This document shows, piece after piece, positions 9,532 through 19,308 of a stretch of DNA of 64,000 bases; the first letter of the stretch is position 1; every line of letters starts with the position of its first letter. Location: the IMG/VR virus record IMGVR_UViG_3300011113_000621, positions 35,754 through 99,753 of that record; one strand, given 5' to 3'. Made by a program: the position numbers and the translations under genes. Under the pieces are notes generated by a model. The model was not told the origin of the DNA, did no database searches, and worked only from the letters and a program-made list of their open reading frames with translations. This stretch comes from a virus.

Positions 9532-10478
9532 GCCTGCTCTTTTCCTGTCTCATCAGTGACTGGTCCGCCCGCAATCCATGCATCGCACGTGCGCGAAGCG
9601 GCACACTTAAAGTCAAGGGCCTCGCAATATCCTAATTCGCCTTGAACCACCACGTCATAGGAATCTTCAACGTTTCCGTCCCCTTGTTGTAGGCCCTGAG
9701 CAATGCAGTCCTTCATCTTAGAGGTGACGATAAATGCAGCACAGTTACCACATCTGCTTGTTTTGGCGTCCTCACTGGACACATTCCAACGAGTTGCCTT
9801 TTCCTTCCAAAACTCGTCGTTAGGTTCCTGTGGATTTAGTGGACCATACCCAACGTTGTCAATTGCATTTTGGCGGTTCTTAAGATTTAGTTGAATATCC
9901 TGAGTTGCAGGAGGGCAGGCGTCTCCCTCTGCCGCCGCAACGACTGGCTCTTCAGCTGTCTGCTTATCAAGATATCTAACAATGTGACCATAAGGGCCGT
10001 TAGGATCAATAGGCCCTAGTGCAGCAAAGACAAGCTCCAACATACCTGGAGCAGTTATCTTTTGGTCCGGATCGTCACTTGAAAGCTGGTCATACAAGTC
10101 AGGATAGTCAAAGAATACTTGGTCAATGTCATCATAGGTACCAACATCAATTTGCTGGCTGTTATCATTGTATGTAGCTTCACGAGAACGTCTTAGCTGC
10201 ACCTTCTCAGAGGAAACTGCTAACTTTATATTTGACTCTTCAAATGCCTCAGAAAATCTAAAGGTGCTTAAGTTAACTGTTGCTATTGAAAGAAGATCTT
10301 CTACCTTTAGCTTACGGTCTTTTACAATCTTTTCCATAAGCATCTTTACTCGCCTGGTTGGGTTAAAAATCTCTGCATCTTTGTCTTCAAAGACGTATAC
10401 AAACTTTTTATCATCTGCAACTATAGAAAAAACATGGTTGTTACTAACTAACTCATACGCTCTAATTACCTTTACCAT
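9528..10478 (-). CDS. head-region protein with C-terminal cysteine (HiPIP-like) domain
   Basis: 316 residues. The first ~110 residues are a basic alpha/beta region (TRRVKMLMEKIVKDRKLKVE). The last ~90 carry six cysteines: CGNCAAF, MKDCIAQG, GYCEALDFKCAASRTCDAW. Their spacing resembles the high-potential iron-sulfur protein-like domains found in some phage head genes; a related CxxC...C...YC pattern is in the 17986-19308 product. Translation starts at an ATG behind TAAGGAG. Its stop overlaps the protease start by 4 bases, so the two are co-translated. Metal or Fe-S binding is inferred from the cysteines only. Confidence 0.5.
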   Translation of the reverse strand: MVKVIRAYELVSNNHVFSIVADDKKFVYVFEDKDAEIFNPTRRVKMLMEKIVKDRKLKVEDLLSIATVNLSTFRFSEAFEESNIKLAVSSEKVQLRRSREATYNDNSQQIDVGTYDDIDQVFFDYPDLYDQLSSDDPDQKITAPGMLELVFAALGPIDPNGPYGHIVRYLDKQTAEEPVVAAAEGDACPPATQDIQLNLKNRQNAIDNVGYGPLNPQEPNDEFWKEKATRWNVSSEDAKTSRCGNCAAFIVTSKMKDCIAQGLQQGDGNVEDSYDVVVQGELGYCEALDFKCAASRTCDAWIAGGPVTDETGKEQA

Positions 10479-10489
10479 AGTGTCTCTCC

Positions 10490-13400
10490 TTAGTTCCAGT
10501 ATCCTAGTCGCAAGGCATTTTCAAGTGCCTTGTACTCTTGGCTGTTCTTAGATATTAAATTATTTAATCGCGAGGATACAGCGTCCTTAAACGCATCATA
10601 GGTTCCCCACTTTTCAATGATCTTATCCATCTCAAAACCTTTAGGTTGGTATAAAGGATTTGAAAGATTATCTGTAATATTCTTGATTTGATGCCTATAG
10701 ATCTTTAGTAAATCTCCCGTTCCGATTTTGTTTATAAGAATAGGCATGTAGTTTTGGTATGCGTCTGACCCCGCGAAACTATCAGAGTCAATTAAAAAGT
10801 CTTCAATGCGTGTTTCATCTTTTTTAATTTCACCTAAAGTATTGTCAACTGGAAACACGCGTAATTTTCCGGTAGACTTATCAAAAGCTATCATGTAATT
10901 TCCGTCGTGACGGTCTACATTGTTTGAAAGAATATCGAATATAGACATTCTTATGATGTCCTCAGGATTGTCTAATAGTTCTACAAATCTTTGTGGATCA
11001 TACTGTAGTCTAGTTATTGTCCCGCTAGCGTCTGGTATACCGTTTCTAGCGCCTGGTCCAGCGTTAACTGCTCTACTAACCAAAGGTACATTTGACCCGG
11101 CTTCACTCATAACAACAAGATTTTGCTGATTCTTTGCAGCACGAACGTCGTGAATTCCTTGCATACCAGCGGCTCTAAAGATTATTGATGCTTCTAACTC
11201 GGTGATTCCAGCAGGAGTTTCTGAGTAGTCTGCAGCGTACTCATCGTTTTTTACGTAGAATTTTTGTCCGCTTGCAATATGTGTAACCTCGAACATACCA
11301 TATTGATCATTTACTCCAAGACCATTAAGTCTCTTCACTTCAAAACCTGCTTCTGCTATTTTTGAAGTTCCTCCACTGGCTGCGGCACTAAAATCGTCAA
11401 CAGTAAATTCTGACAACACGTTTGCAGAGTTAAACGGATCTGAGTATCCATGATCTGCACGATACTCGTTTGAAAGGCCATCACGTAGACGAAATACATC
11501 ATCGAGTGAAAGACTTCTATTCTTGTTCAGCATCTGCCTAGACACGTAATCATTTAAGGCGTTTTTAGCATCTACAGAAAGAACCGCTAGTGACCTGTTA
11601 TTTCGCAGTGCATCTTTGATTTGACTGTAGTACGGAGAAATTACTCCATCGTTTCTAAACTCGTCTGACTCTATAACAGAAAGACCTTGAGATGAAACGC
11701 TAGGGATATTCTGCTTTGACAAAACGCGTTTACGCGCATTTTTTATTTGGTTGTAGTTTATAGCTTGTATCTGTTCGCGCGCCGTGGGATTAAGATGCTT
11801 TACCCCTGACCAGCCAGTGTCCATCATTACAGTTTTACCAAGCCATTTTCCTTTTTCAGGGTCCTTTTCTGGATCCCATCCAACAAGAGCAAACTCTAAA
11901 GGTGTTGGCAGAATAGAAAGATTATAGCTACCATCATTAAGTTTGGCTCTGTCCACGCGATACTTAAGTACATCTAGCTGCACATTTTCTAAGTCTGTTC
12001 GTGCCTGGCGACGCAGTTTTTGCATAATATTTACCACGTCTGTAGAGTTAGTCCAAGTGTATCCTGTAAGTGCCCAAACAAATCCACCTTGATATTCTCC
12101 ACCGCCAGCAGCACCAACGTAAACTTTTTCTATTCCATTTGCAGCATACCAGTTTTCTACCCAGCGATTGTACGCAGATCCAAATCCTTTTTGCTTTAAT
12201 TCCTTGTTGTACAGAGCCATAAATTCTGCATAACCTGACTTAGAAACTTCAGTAACGTTACCGTCTCTGTCAAGTTTACGTTTTATTTTTATAGATCTTT
12301 TAGCTCTACCTATAGGTCTTCCATTAACATCACGTATGTCAAGAGCAATACCAAAAGATACACTTGCCTTTCCATTATCCATATCTTCTTTACTTGGATT
12401 ATTGTATGAATTTTCTAAATCAACATCAATACTAACGTCTCTTACTTTAAGAGTATAAAAGTCGCCTCCAAAAGATATACCAGAGCGGTCACCATAAGCA
12501 TCACCAATAAGTCTTTTAATTTCATCTTTTATTTCGTTTACTTCTTTAGCCGAGCCGTCTTGATCAGCAAGAGAGTACTTATAGGCCAGTTGCTCTAATA
12601 CATCAAGACTAACTCTGTCTTTTCCAGCCTTTGCAATTTCTGCGTCGCGATCTTTCCATGCCGAGAAATTTGACTGCACTGAATCTTCTCTTGTTTTTCC
12701 TTCTAAAAAGTCTGGACGAGTACTTTCATCGTTGACTCCTATAGTGTCACCTGAACGCGCAATTCTTGGAGCTGGAAGAAGTGGTCTGTCAAGACGTTGT
12801 TGTACATCAGTGGATGGCAACATTTCTTCTCGGGTAACAACAGTTGAAGCTCCGCCTGAATCAGTTGATATTGCGCGAACTTTACTTGCTGATCTTACCT
12901 GAGTCGTTCCATCATCAAACTTTATGCGCAGATATTCTGGATTATTTTGTATCGCAGTGACAGTTCCAAGCTTTCCGTCCTTGATGGCTTGAACACGCGC
13001 TCCCTTACCCACCACAACTCCGTCACGAACTATTGTTGTGTTATTAGGTGAGTATCCCGCTTCTTCTGGGCCTGGATACTGATACTGTGGTGTTACAGGC
13101 GCTGGCTCAGAAGTCTCTGTTTCATCCTCTTCTGGCTCAGAAGACGTGTCATATATGCTAGCTCGTTCCTGAGGAGTAAGATCTCTCCATCCAGCCTGGC
13201 CAGCTCCTCTTGGGTCCGAAAACCATTCAGGCGAAACGGTAACTTGTGTAATTGAACCATTACGTGCAACATAAAGGTCTTCCCACGGGTCAATGTATGC
13301 GAGTGACCCATCGGAAGGCAGGTACGAAATCACCTTAACTCCGCTTGGAAATAAGTCGTCGTCAACGTCATAAAAATCCTTAATTGCATCAATGTTTTCA

Positions 13401-16400
13401 TTAAACATATTTGCTACTTGAGCAGGCTCGGGTACTTGAGCAGGCTCGGGCGCTTCTTCAAAATTATTTGACTCGCTAAGGATACGCTCAATTACAGCGT
13501 TTGTATTTACATTTAGACGTTGAAGAGCATCACGAACAGCTTCTACTCTAACTTCATAAAGTCCTTCGTTAGAAGGAGCGTCTGGGTTAAAGTTAAGTAG
13601 TGCAGATCCAGATCCATTAACTATTGCCTTTTCAAATTGTTCCAAAAGGTCTGCCTCTTCAAACTTAGTTGCTATGTATCTTGGATTATCTGAATATCCA
13701 TTCTCATCTGGTTCTTCTGTTGTCCAATTGTATGAATTAGTATCAATGTCATAGTAGTCAGGATTCTTTTCAGTATCCACTGGTATGTTGTAGAGTAGCT
13801 CGCCTTGAGGAGCGGCATCACGCTGTTCATCAGACGCGTTAGCCGCTTTTTCCTCAGTCTCTTTAGGAGTAGAAGCTTCTTTAATTTGAGAAATTTCTTC
13901 AAATATGTCATCGATTAGTGCTTCTTCGTCTGGGTCTGGCGTCCCACCCGCTGCATCATGTAACTTGTTTAGGTTGTTGCGATTTCCGTTAACTGCGTCA
14001 TAGGCATTTGCAATAACACGGTTGGGATCTCCACCTGCTAAGAATATTGCGTTATACAAAGCTTCGGCTGGAACAAATTCATCACCTTTATTAAACTCTA
14101 GCTGCCCTGCCCCGCTGCCATTTGCTCTGCCTGCCGCAGGGGAGGGGGAATCAACAACATCATCTATTTCCTCGAGATCTAATAACTCGCCATCGTCACC
14201 AATACTTGACTCGATGATTTCATTAAAGATTGCATCGTCTTTGTCACCAATTAAAGCTTGAGTAAGCGCGACGCTTAGTTGTGGAAGTGTGTACTTAACC
14301 GCTAAGCGCTCTGGATCATCTGTAAAGTCTGTCGATTCTTCATCCACGCGACCATCTGGCTCGTAGTCGATAGTGCGTAGTTGAAATGCCCCAGCAGGAA
14401 CGTCAAAATCTCTAAAAAGTGAAGGAGTTGACGGAGTGCTAGGGCTTGGTACTTTTGGGGGTGTTCCTCCGCCTCCGTCTGGCGGAGTTGGTGATTCGTC
14501 TGGGCCTTCATCTCTTCCATCCCAAAGATCAGAAAGAAGCTCTCTATACTTTTTCTCAGCGGCGTCCATAAACGCATCTTCGTCAAAGTCAATTTCAAGC
14601 TCGTCGTCGTCTTCTAAGTCACGGCGTTCCTTGTAGGCTCCTTCTAATATATCTGAAAGTTGATTTTTTAATGAATCAACGGCAGCTTGAATAAAGTCTT
14701 CCTTATTAGCTGTTGCAGAAAAATTATTATTAAATTGATCTTGTATGTCAAAGCGCGAGTCAGCTGCATCCCACATCTGCTCGACAATGCTTTCACCGAC
14801 GTCACTTGCATCATTGTCAAGAACTTCTTCAAGTTCCTTTGACATATCGAACTCAGACTCGGCTCCGTCTACAACTGTATTAGTGATGTCTTTACCAAAG
14901 TCATCAGAGTTCGAGAATGGTCCAGTGTACCTACTCGGTGGAGTTGGTGGAACTGCACCACCACCTTCGTCGTCTTCCCACTTGGCAAGTTTACTTTCTA
15001 GCTCTTTAATCAATTCATCTACTTGCTCTTTTGCTTCTTCTATATCTCTGTCTAGTGAATTGTCCTTGTCGTCGCCAGTGTCGATTTCATCTAGCTTCTC
15101 TTTTAACTCTTCTAATGGAGATAGCGCTCGTTCAACCGCTTCGATCACGCCTAATGGCGGATTGTCTAAGTCTGTCCACGTGCCTGCTGCAGGACCATTA
15201 CCATTATCAGTGTACTCACGTGCGTCAGATAGTGGGCTGTATGCGTCGTTTAGTGCGTCCTCTAACTTAGTTGCGTCTGAACCATTTAGTTCTCCACCGT
15301 TAATAAGGTCTTGTACATTGTATAAGTTTACTGTCTCGTTTGACCAGTTTTCTACGTCGGTAACACCAGTAAATGCTGTAGGCGGTTTGTTGTCTGAGTC
15401 ATCGCCGTCTGATGAAGGAGTTGGTGGTTCGTCTGGGCCTTCGCCAGTATCGTTTCCAATTTCCATTTCTTTTTGGCGAGCGTTGTCAATAAATCCACCG
15501 CGATAGTATGGAAGTCCATCTAACTCAAAAAGTCCACTAAGGAACTCATCATTATTTTCTGCATCTAACTCATTAACATTGTCAGCAGGTATCAGATCGT
15601 TTTCATCTGTCGCACCTGTGTCTATATGGTGATACGTGCCATCTGGGAATCTGACAATTAGGCTCTGGCCATCGCCATCTGCAAAGACAACTTCTGCACC
15701 CTTAGGGATGGAAGGGTCTAATGTATTTGGATCTATACCTGGCATGTCCGGTAAAGGCTTTGCAGCATATTTTCTAAGATCTCTGCCTTCTGCACCGTCA
15801 AAGACTGCAGCGTGACGTTCTTGAGCTGACTTACTACTGTCAAGAGCAATTGCCTTAGCAGAATTGTAGTCAAACGTGGTAGGCTCTCTGTCCGGTGAGG
15901 CAGCAGACTTATCTTTAGTTCCGATCTTCTCATCAAGCATATCAATAGCTTTGCCAAGAAGATCTTTAGCCTTCTCTATACGAGGGCCGCCAGGAAATCC
16001 AGGTCTTTCAACTTCATCAAAGAAACTTTTAATGGCGCTACGCGCATTCTTACGATCATCTTGATTATTTGGAATGTCATTCTTTAAGCTGTTACCAAAT
16101 CCTACGTTAGCATCTTTTAATGCTTCTCTAGCATCATAATATCTATTTGAGGCAGCCTCATTTGGAATGTCACCACTACGTCCATGCTCGAGAACTTCAT
16201 TGTATGCCTCTTGAATAACTGCTGCAATCTCATTGTTGTCACCAGCAAATCTTGGAACTTCTCCTCCACCAATACCATCAAGCTGCTCTTTGATAGCATC
16301 AACACTGTTTTGGTGACCGAATAAGGTACTCTTAAGGAAGTTTTTATTCCAGATTTTTTCTGCGTTATTCCACTTAAATCCAAGTCTCTTTATCAACTCT

Positions 16401-17986
16401 CTTTGAGGATATGTGTTTCCAGAAAGCTTTACCTGAACGCCATCAACATTTCCTGGCTCACGGCCAGGGAAAACTCCAACTGGTATTTTCTTACTTTCTG
16501 CAGTGTAGTTTACGCCGTTAGGAAGTGCTCCTGACTCACTAACGCCTTCGGGAAGAAGTTTATCGTCAGTGCTTTCTTTTCTACGCGCCTTGTCTGGGTT
16601 TTTACGAGCGTAGTCTGCCTCAATTCTGCGAACCTGCTCGCGAGTCATATTAAGGTCTTCTGCTACTTCCTCGAGAGACTCGCCGTCCATACGTCTACTA
16701 AAAATTGATTCAGCAAGACGCTCTTGTTGCGCATCGCGAGCAGCCTGTATACCTTTTGCGTTCTCTTCGTCACCGCGGTCTTGGACTCCAACACTTTCCT
16801 TAAACTTGTCATAATCAGGCGAGTCCTTCTCTGCAAGAGATTGCGCCTCTGCCCATGATTTAACATTTCCAACGTTATCGCCAGTGTTTCCGTCTTTATC
16901 AAGACGATGAAGCGCGAAGCCAGACTCGTTTGGAATTAGCTTATAGTCATCGTCAGACATAAACGATCCATCATCTTGCTTTGTCCAACCAGAAGGAGCA
17001 TCAACTCTTGTCTTAAGAAGGTCTGCAAGATTTGGAATATTAGCAGATGATAATTCCTTGGCGGTTGGTTTACGTGCGCCTGTATCTCTTTTTATTCCAG
17101 CTCGTTTTAGTGCTTTTCCAGGAATGCGAGCTTTTATAGGTGTTGCATTTGCACTTTCAATCGAGTAAATTCCATCAGGTAACGAGTTATTTCCACGAAT
17201 TTCAACAAGACCAGCGTTTGCAACTGGCTTGCCGTTCTCTGTCGAGTAACCACGTGCGGCGTTAACGCCAACGTAAGTTCCACCAGCGCTTCCAATGTCT
17301 CCATTGGGAAGTCTAAAGTTAAAATCAATTCCACGTCCCATCTCAACCCAACGTCCCCTACGGTCACGCCACTGCAATGCAACACGAGCGCGACGGGCAG
17401 CACTTGAATTTCCTCCACCAAAACCAAATGCAGCTAATAAAGTTTTGATTGGAGACTCATCAATCTTAAAAAATAAAGGAATGGCCGATGCCAATGTGAC
17501 GCGCAAACGCGCAAATGCATGGCGACGTTGGATTGATCCTGGCTCAAGCGAGTGAGCAGTTGCAATTAAAGGACGAATTGAGTTATCAATAGATGGATCT
17601 GACGAAAGCCATTGAGCATATCTTTCTCGAGCAACGTCACTTGACGCAGTCAAATTTAATGATGATCTAGGGTGGCCAATTGGTAGTAGGTCAGTGTTAG
17701 ATGAATACTCATATGCCTTAAAGGTGTCTTGATGTGCCGTGATAAACTTTGCAACCTCGCGAAGTACACCAAGCTCACGGGACTCATTTGACAACGATGA
17801 AAGACTGGCGTTTGCGCGATTCATGACTGTAAGCGCACTACGAGGAATAACTCTACGCTCAATTGGAGCGTTCTTGTTTGCCTCTACTACAAGAGATAAA
17901 ACTTTTTCACGAAGAGATAAAGGTTTGTAGCCTTTTGGGTAGATTGCCTTACGATCTACCATCTTGCTTACTAATTCTTCGTACAT
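10490..17986 (-). CDS. giant virion-associated protein with GNAT-like and C-terminal kinase-like domains
   Basis: 2498 residues, in the head operon between two cysteine-rich proteins. Recognisable pieces: N-terminal helical part with NTDLLPIGHPRSS; an HTH-like segment at ~430-480 (EEVAEDLNMTREQVRRIEAD); a NTYPQRELIKRLGFKWNNAE module at ~550; a DGQSLIVRFPDGTYHHID module at ~750; several Asp/Glu/Pro-rich linkers; a GNAT-like stretch near 1900-1980 (KGFGSAYNRWVENWY...GGFVWALTGYTW); and a terminal ~290 residues with kinase-like marks: Lys2246 in FYVKND, the DRHDGN loop at 2358-2363 and a PVDN aspartate at 2381, as in HipA/PI4K-like folds. Its ATG shares one base with the upstream stop (TAATG). 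It may be packaged and delivered with the DNA; that is inference. Confidence 0.6.
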   Translation of the reverse strand: MYEELVSKMVDRKAIYPKGYKPLSLREKVLSLVVEANKNAPIERRVIPRSALTVMNRANASLSSLSNESRELGVLREVAKFITAHQDTFKAYEYSSNTDLLPIGHPRSSLNLTASSDVARERYAQWLSSDPSIDNSIRPLIATAHSLEPGSIQRRHAFARLRVTLASAIPLFFKIDESPIKTLLAAFGFGGGNSSAARRARVALQWRDRRGRWVEMGRGIDFNFRLPNGDIGSAGGTYVGVNAARGYSTENGKPVANAGLVEIRGNNSLPDGIYSIESANATPIKARIPGKALKRAGIKRDTGARKPTAKELSSANIPNLADLLKTRVDAPSGWTKQDDGSFMSDDDYKLIPNESGFALHRLDKDGNTGDNVGNVKSWAEAQSLAEKDSPDYDKFKESVGVQDRGDEENAKGIQAARDAQQERLAESIFSRRMDGESLEEVAEDLNMTREQVRRIEADYARKNPDKARRKESTDDKLLPEGVSESGALPNGVNYTAESKKIPVGVFPGREPGNVDGVQVKLSGNTYPQRELIKRLGFKWNNAEKIWNKNFLKSTLFGHQNSVDAIKEQLDGIGGGEVPRFAGDNNEIAAVIQEAYNEVLEHGRSGDIPNEAASNRYYDAREALKDANVGFGNSLKNDIPNNQDDRKNARSAIKSFFDEVERPGFPGGPRIEKAKDLLGKAIDMLDEKIGTKDKSAASPDREPTTFDYNSAKAIALDSSKSAQERHAAVFDGAEGRDLRKYAAKPLPDMPGIDPNTLDPSIPKGAEVVFADGDGQSLIVRFPDGTYHHIDTGATDENDLIPADNVNELDAENNDEFLSGLFELDGLPYYRGGFIDNARQKEMEIGNDTGEGPDEPPTPSSDGDDSDNKPPTAFTGVTDVENWSNETVNLYNVQDLINGGELNGSDATKLEDALNDAYSPLSDAREYTDNGNGPAAGTWTDLDNPPLGVIEAVERALSPLEELKEKLDEIDTGDDKDNSLDRDIEEAKEQVDELIKELESKLAKWEDDEGGGAVPPTPPSRYTGPFSNSDDFGKDITNTVVDGAESEFDMSKELEEVLDNDASDVGESIVEQMWDAADSRFDIQDQFNNNFSATANKEDFIQAAVDSLKNQLSDILEGAYKERRDLEDDDELEIDFDEDAFMDAAEKKYRELLSDLWDGRDEGPDESPTPPDGGGGTPPKVPSPSTPSTPSLFRDFDVPAGAFQLRTIDYEPDGRVDEESTDFTDDPERLAVKYTLPQLSVALTQALIGDKDDAIFNEIIESSIGDDGELLDLEEIDDVVDSPSPAAGRANGSGAGQLEFNKGDEFVPAEALYNAIFLAGGDPNRVIANAYDAVNGNRNNLNKLHDAAGGTPDPDEEALIDDIFEEISQIKEASTPKETEEKAANASDEQRDAAPQGELLYNIPVDTEKNPDYYDIDTNSYNWTTEEPDENGYSDNPRYIATKFEEADLLEQFEKAIVNGSGSALLNFNPDAPSNEGLYEVRVEAVRDALQRLNVNTNAVIERILSESNNFEEAPEPAQVPEPAQVANMFNENIDAIKDFYDVDDDLFPSGVKVISYLPSDGSLAYIDPWEDLYVARNGSITQVTVSPEWFSDPRGAGQAGWRDLTPQERASIYDTSSEPEEDETETSEPAPVTPQYQYPGPEEAGYSPNNTTIVRDGVVVGKGARVQAIKDGKLGTVTAIQNNPEYLRIKFDDGTTQVRSASKVRAISTDSGGASTVVTREEMLPSTDVQQRLDRPLLPAPRIARSGDTIGVNDESTRPDFLEGKTREDSVQSNFSAWKDRDAEIAKAGKDRVSLDVLEQLAYKYSLADQDGSAKEVNEIKDEIKRLIGDAYGDRSGISFGGDFYTLKVRDVSIDVDLENSYNNPSKEDMDNGKASVSFGIALDIRDVNGRPIGRAKRSIKIKRKLDRDGNVTEVSKSGYAEFMALYNKELKQKGFGSAYNRWVENWYAANGIEKVYVGAAGGGEYQGGFVWALTGYTWTNSTDVVNIMQKLRRQARTDLENVQLDVLKYRVDRAKLNDGSYNLSILPTPLEFALVGWDPEKDPEKGKWLGKTVMMDTGWSGVKHLNPTAREQIQAINYNQIKNARKRVLSKQNIPSVSSQGLSVIESDEFRNDGVISPYYSQIKDALRNNRSLAVLSVDAKNALNDYVSRQMLNKNRSLSLDDVFRLRDGLSNEYRADHGYSDPFNSANVLSEFTVDDFSAAASGGTSKIAEAGFEVKRLNGLGVNDQYGMFEVTHIASGQKFYVKNDEYAADYSETPAGITELEASIIFRAAGMQGIHDVRAAKNQQNLVVMSEAGSNVPLVSRAVNAGPGARNGIPDASGTITRLQYDPQRFVELLDNPEDIIRMSIFDILSNNVDRHDGNYMIAFDKSTGKLRVFPVDNTLGEIKKDETRIEDFLIDSDSFAGSDAYQNYMPILINKIGTGDLLKIYRHQIKNITDNLSNPLYQPKGFEMDKIIEKWGTYDAFKDAVSSRLNNLISKNSQEYKALENALRLGYWN

Positions 17987-19308
17987 TATCTATTTCGCCC
18001 TTTCGGGAGTAGGTCTGCATCATTTGAAGCATAAAGTTTAGTTGCAAGTTGATATGCTCGATCAAACGGAACGTCTCCGTCACGGACACCACGTAACCAT
18101 GCACCGCGTAATGCTGGAATGATCTCGTAGCCAAGACCTGAGTACTCTGCCATCGAGTAAATTGCATGCTCTGGAGAACCATATTCATCAAGTGACTTTA
18201 ATGCAACCTGCATAAGCTCATGCTGCATCATTGAAGCCTCTGCTCTTGAGGACTTTGGATGTGCCTTTGGCAAGAGATCGTTGTCCTGCTTGTAATTTGG
18301 ATTTGCAGGAGACCCTGAGCGCAACAGCTTTAGAAACGCGTTAACGCGAGCCATTGCCCACTGATCACGAGTCTTGCCTGGTCTATGGCTAGATGAAAAT
18401 GCGCCTGACCCTCTACGATACACTGCCTTTAACATTGGTAACGTTGCCTTGCGTCCTGGCTTTGCGTTCTTGTTATGCTCTACTACCTTTTTACGAAGTG
18501 AATTTTCTGTTTTTTGTGAGAATACAATTTTCTTTCCACCTGAGGCTGATCCCTTTGGATTTTTCTTTGATCCGTAGATGCGATCCTTCTTTGGAGCTTT
18601 GCGTGATGCGGCAAACTCTTGAGCTGCAGATGAGTCCTTAGGAACACAGTTAGGAACCATTCTGCCATTTTTCTTTTTCATTCCAACTTGAACGTATCCG
18701 TCCCAACATGGACCAGCGGCTGCAGTTACGACGCCATCTGGGATAAGTGCAAAGCGGCAGTAACCTTCAGGCTCTACCTGTGCATCAATGATCTTGCACT
18801 CACTGCCACCAACATATAAAATGCAGTTGGCACACTTAACACCAATGTCCTTAATATCATTTTTCTCCGCAGGTTCATATCCTGCCCAAACGCCCGTGTC
18901 ATCAGAGTTAAACTTTCCGTATTTTTGAGTAATTTCAATAAGCGCGTCGGCAAGATCTTGTTCCTCGGCAACGACAATTCCTGCAGCTAAGAGAGCGTCC
19001 TCCTGCTCGATTTGAAATGTCTCATACATCTCATCGTGCGCGTGATCATCATAGTCTTCACTGTCAACGTTAATTGAGTTTATGCGCATTGGGCACATGC
19101 AGGTAATCGGGCAAGGGCACTGACTTGATGGGCAGTTCTCGCAAGAGCAGGAATTTTCGTAACAGTAAGGGCAGTCATTTACTTCTGCTTCTACTGGAAG
19201 ATTTGCTGGCTCTTCTTGCTTGTGTGACTTACCATTTATCTTTGAGTATAGATCCGCCATGCGTAGCAGAAGCTCAGCTGCTTCTTGCTTGGTGTTATCG
19301 TCATGCAT
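17986..19308 (-). CDS. cysteine-rich head-operon protein
   Basis: 440 residues. N-terminal part has a dense cysteine cluster (CPYCYENSCSCENCPSSQCP, then CPITCMCPM) resembling that in the 1584-residue protease. The middle has CANCILYVGGSECKII and YCRFALIPDG, a HiPIP-like four-cysteine pattern. Residues ~290-360 hold the module MLKAVYRRGSGAFSSSHRPG followed by DQWAMARVNAFLKLL, found in many actinophage head proteins. The C-terminal NDADLLPKG echoes NTDLLPIGHP in the next gene. It overlaps the portal by 8 bases and the giant gene by one base, so all three are translationally coupled. Function unknown. Confidence 0.5.
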   Translation of the reverse strand: MHDDNTKQEAAELLLRMADLYSKINGKSHKQEEPANLPVEAEVNDCPYCYENSCSCENCPSSQCPCPITCMCPMRINSINVDSEDYDDHAHDEMYETFQIEQEDALLAAGIVVAEEQDLADALIEITQKYGKFNSDDTGVWAGYEPAEKNDIKDIGVKCANCILYVGGSECKIIDAQVEPEGYCRFALIPDGVVTAAAGPCWDGYVQVGMKKKNGRMVPNCVPKDSSAAQEFAASRKAPKKDRIYGSKKNPKGSASGGKKIVFSQKTENSLRKKVVEHNKNAKPGRKATLPMLKAVYRRGSGAFSSSHRPGKTRDQWAMARVNAFLKLLRSGSPANPNYKQDNDLLPKAHPKSSRAEASMMQHELMQVALKSLDEYGSPEHAIYSMAEYSGLGYEIIPALRGAWLRGVRDGDVPFDRAYQLATKLYASNDADLLPKGRNR

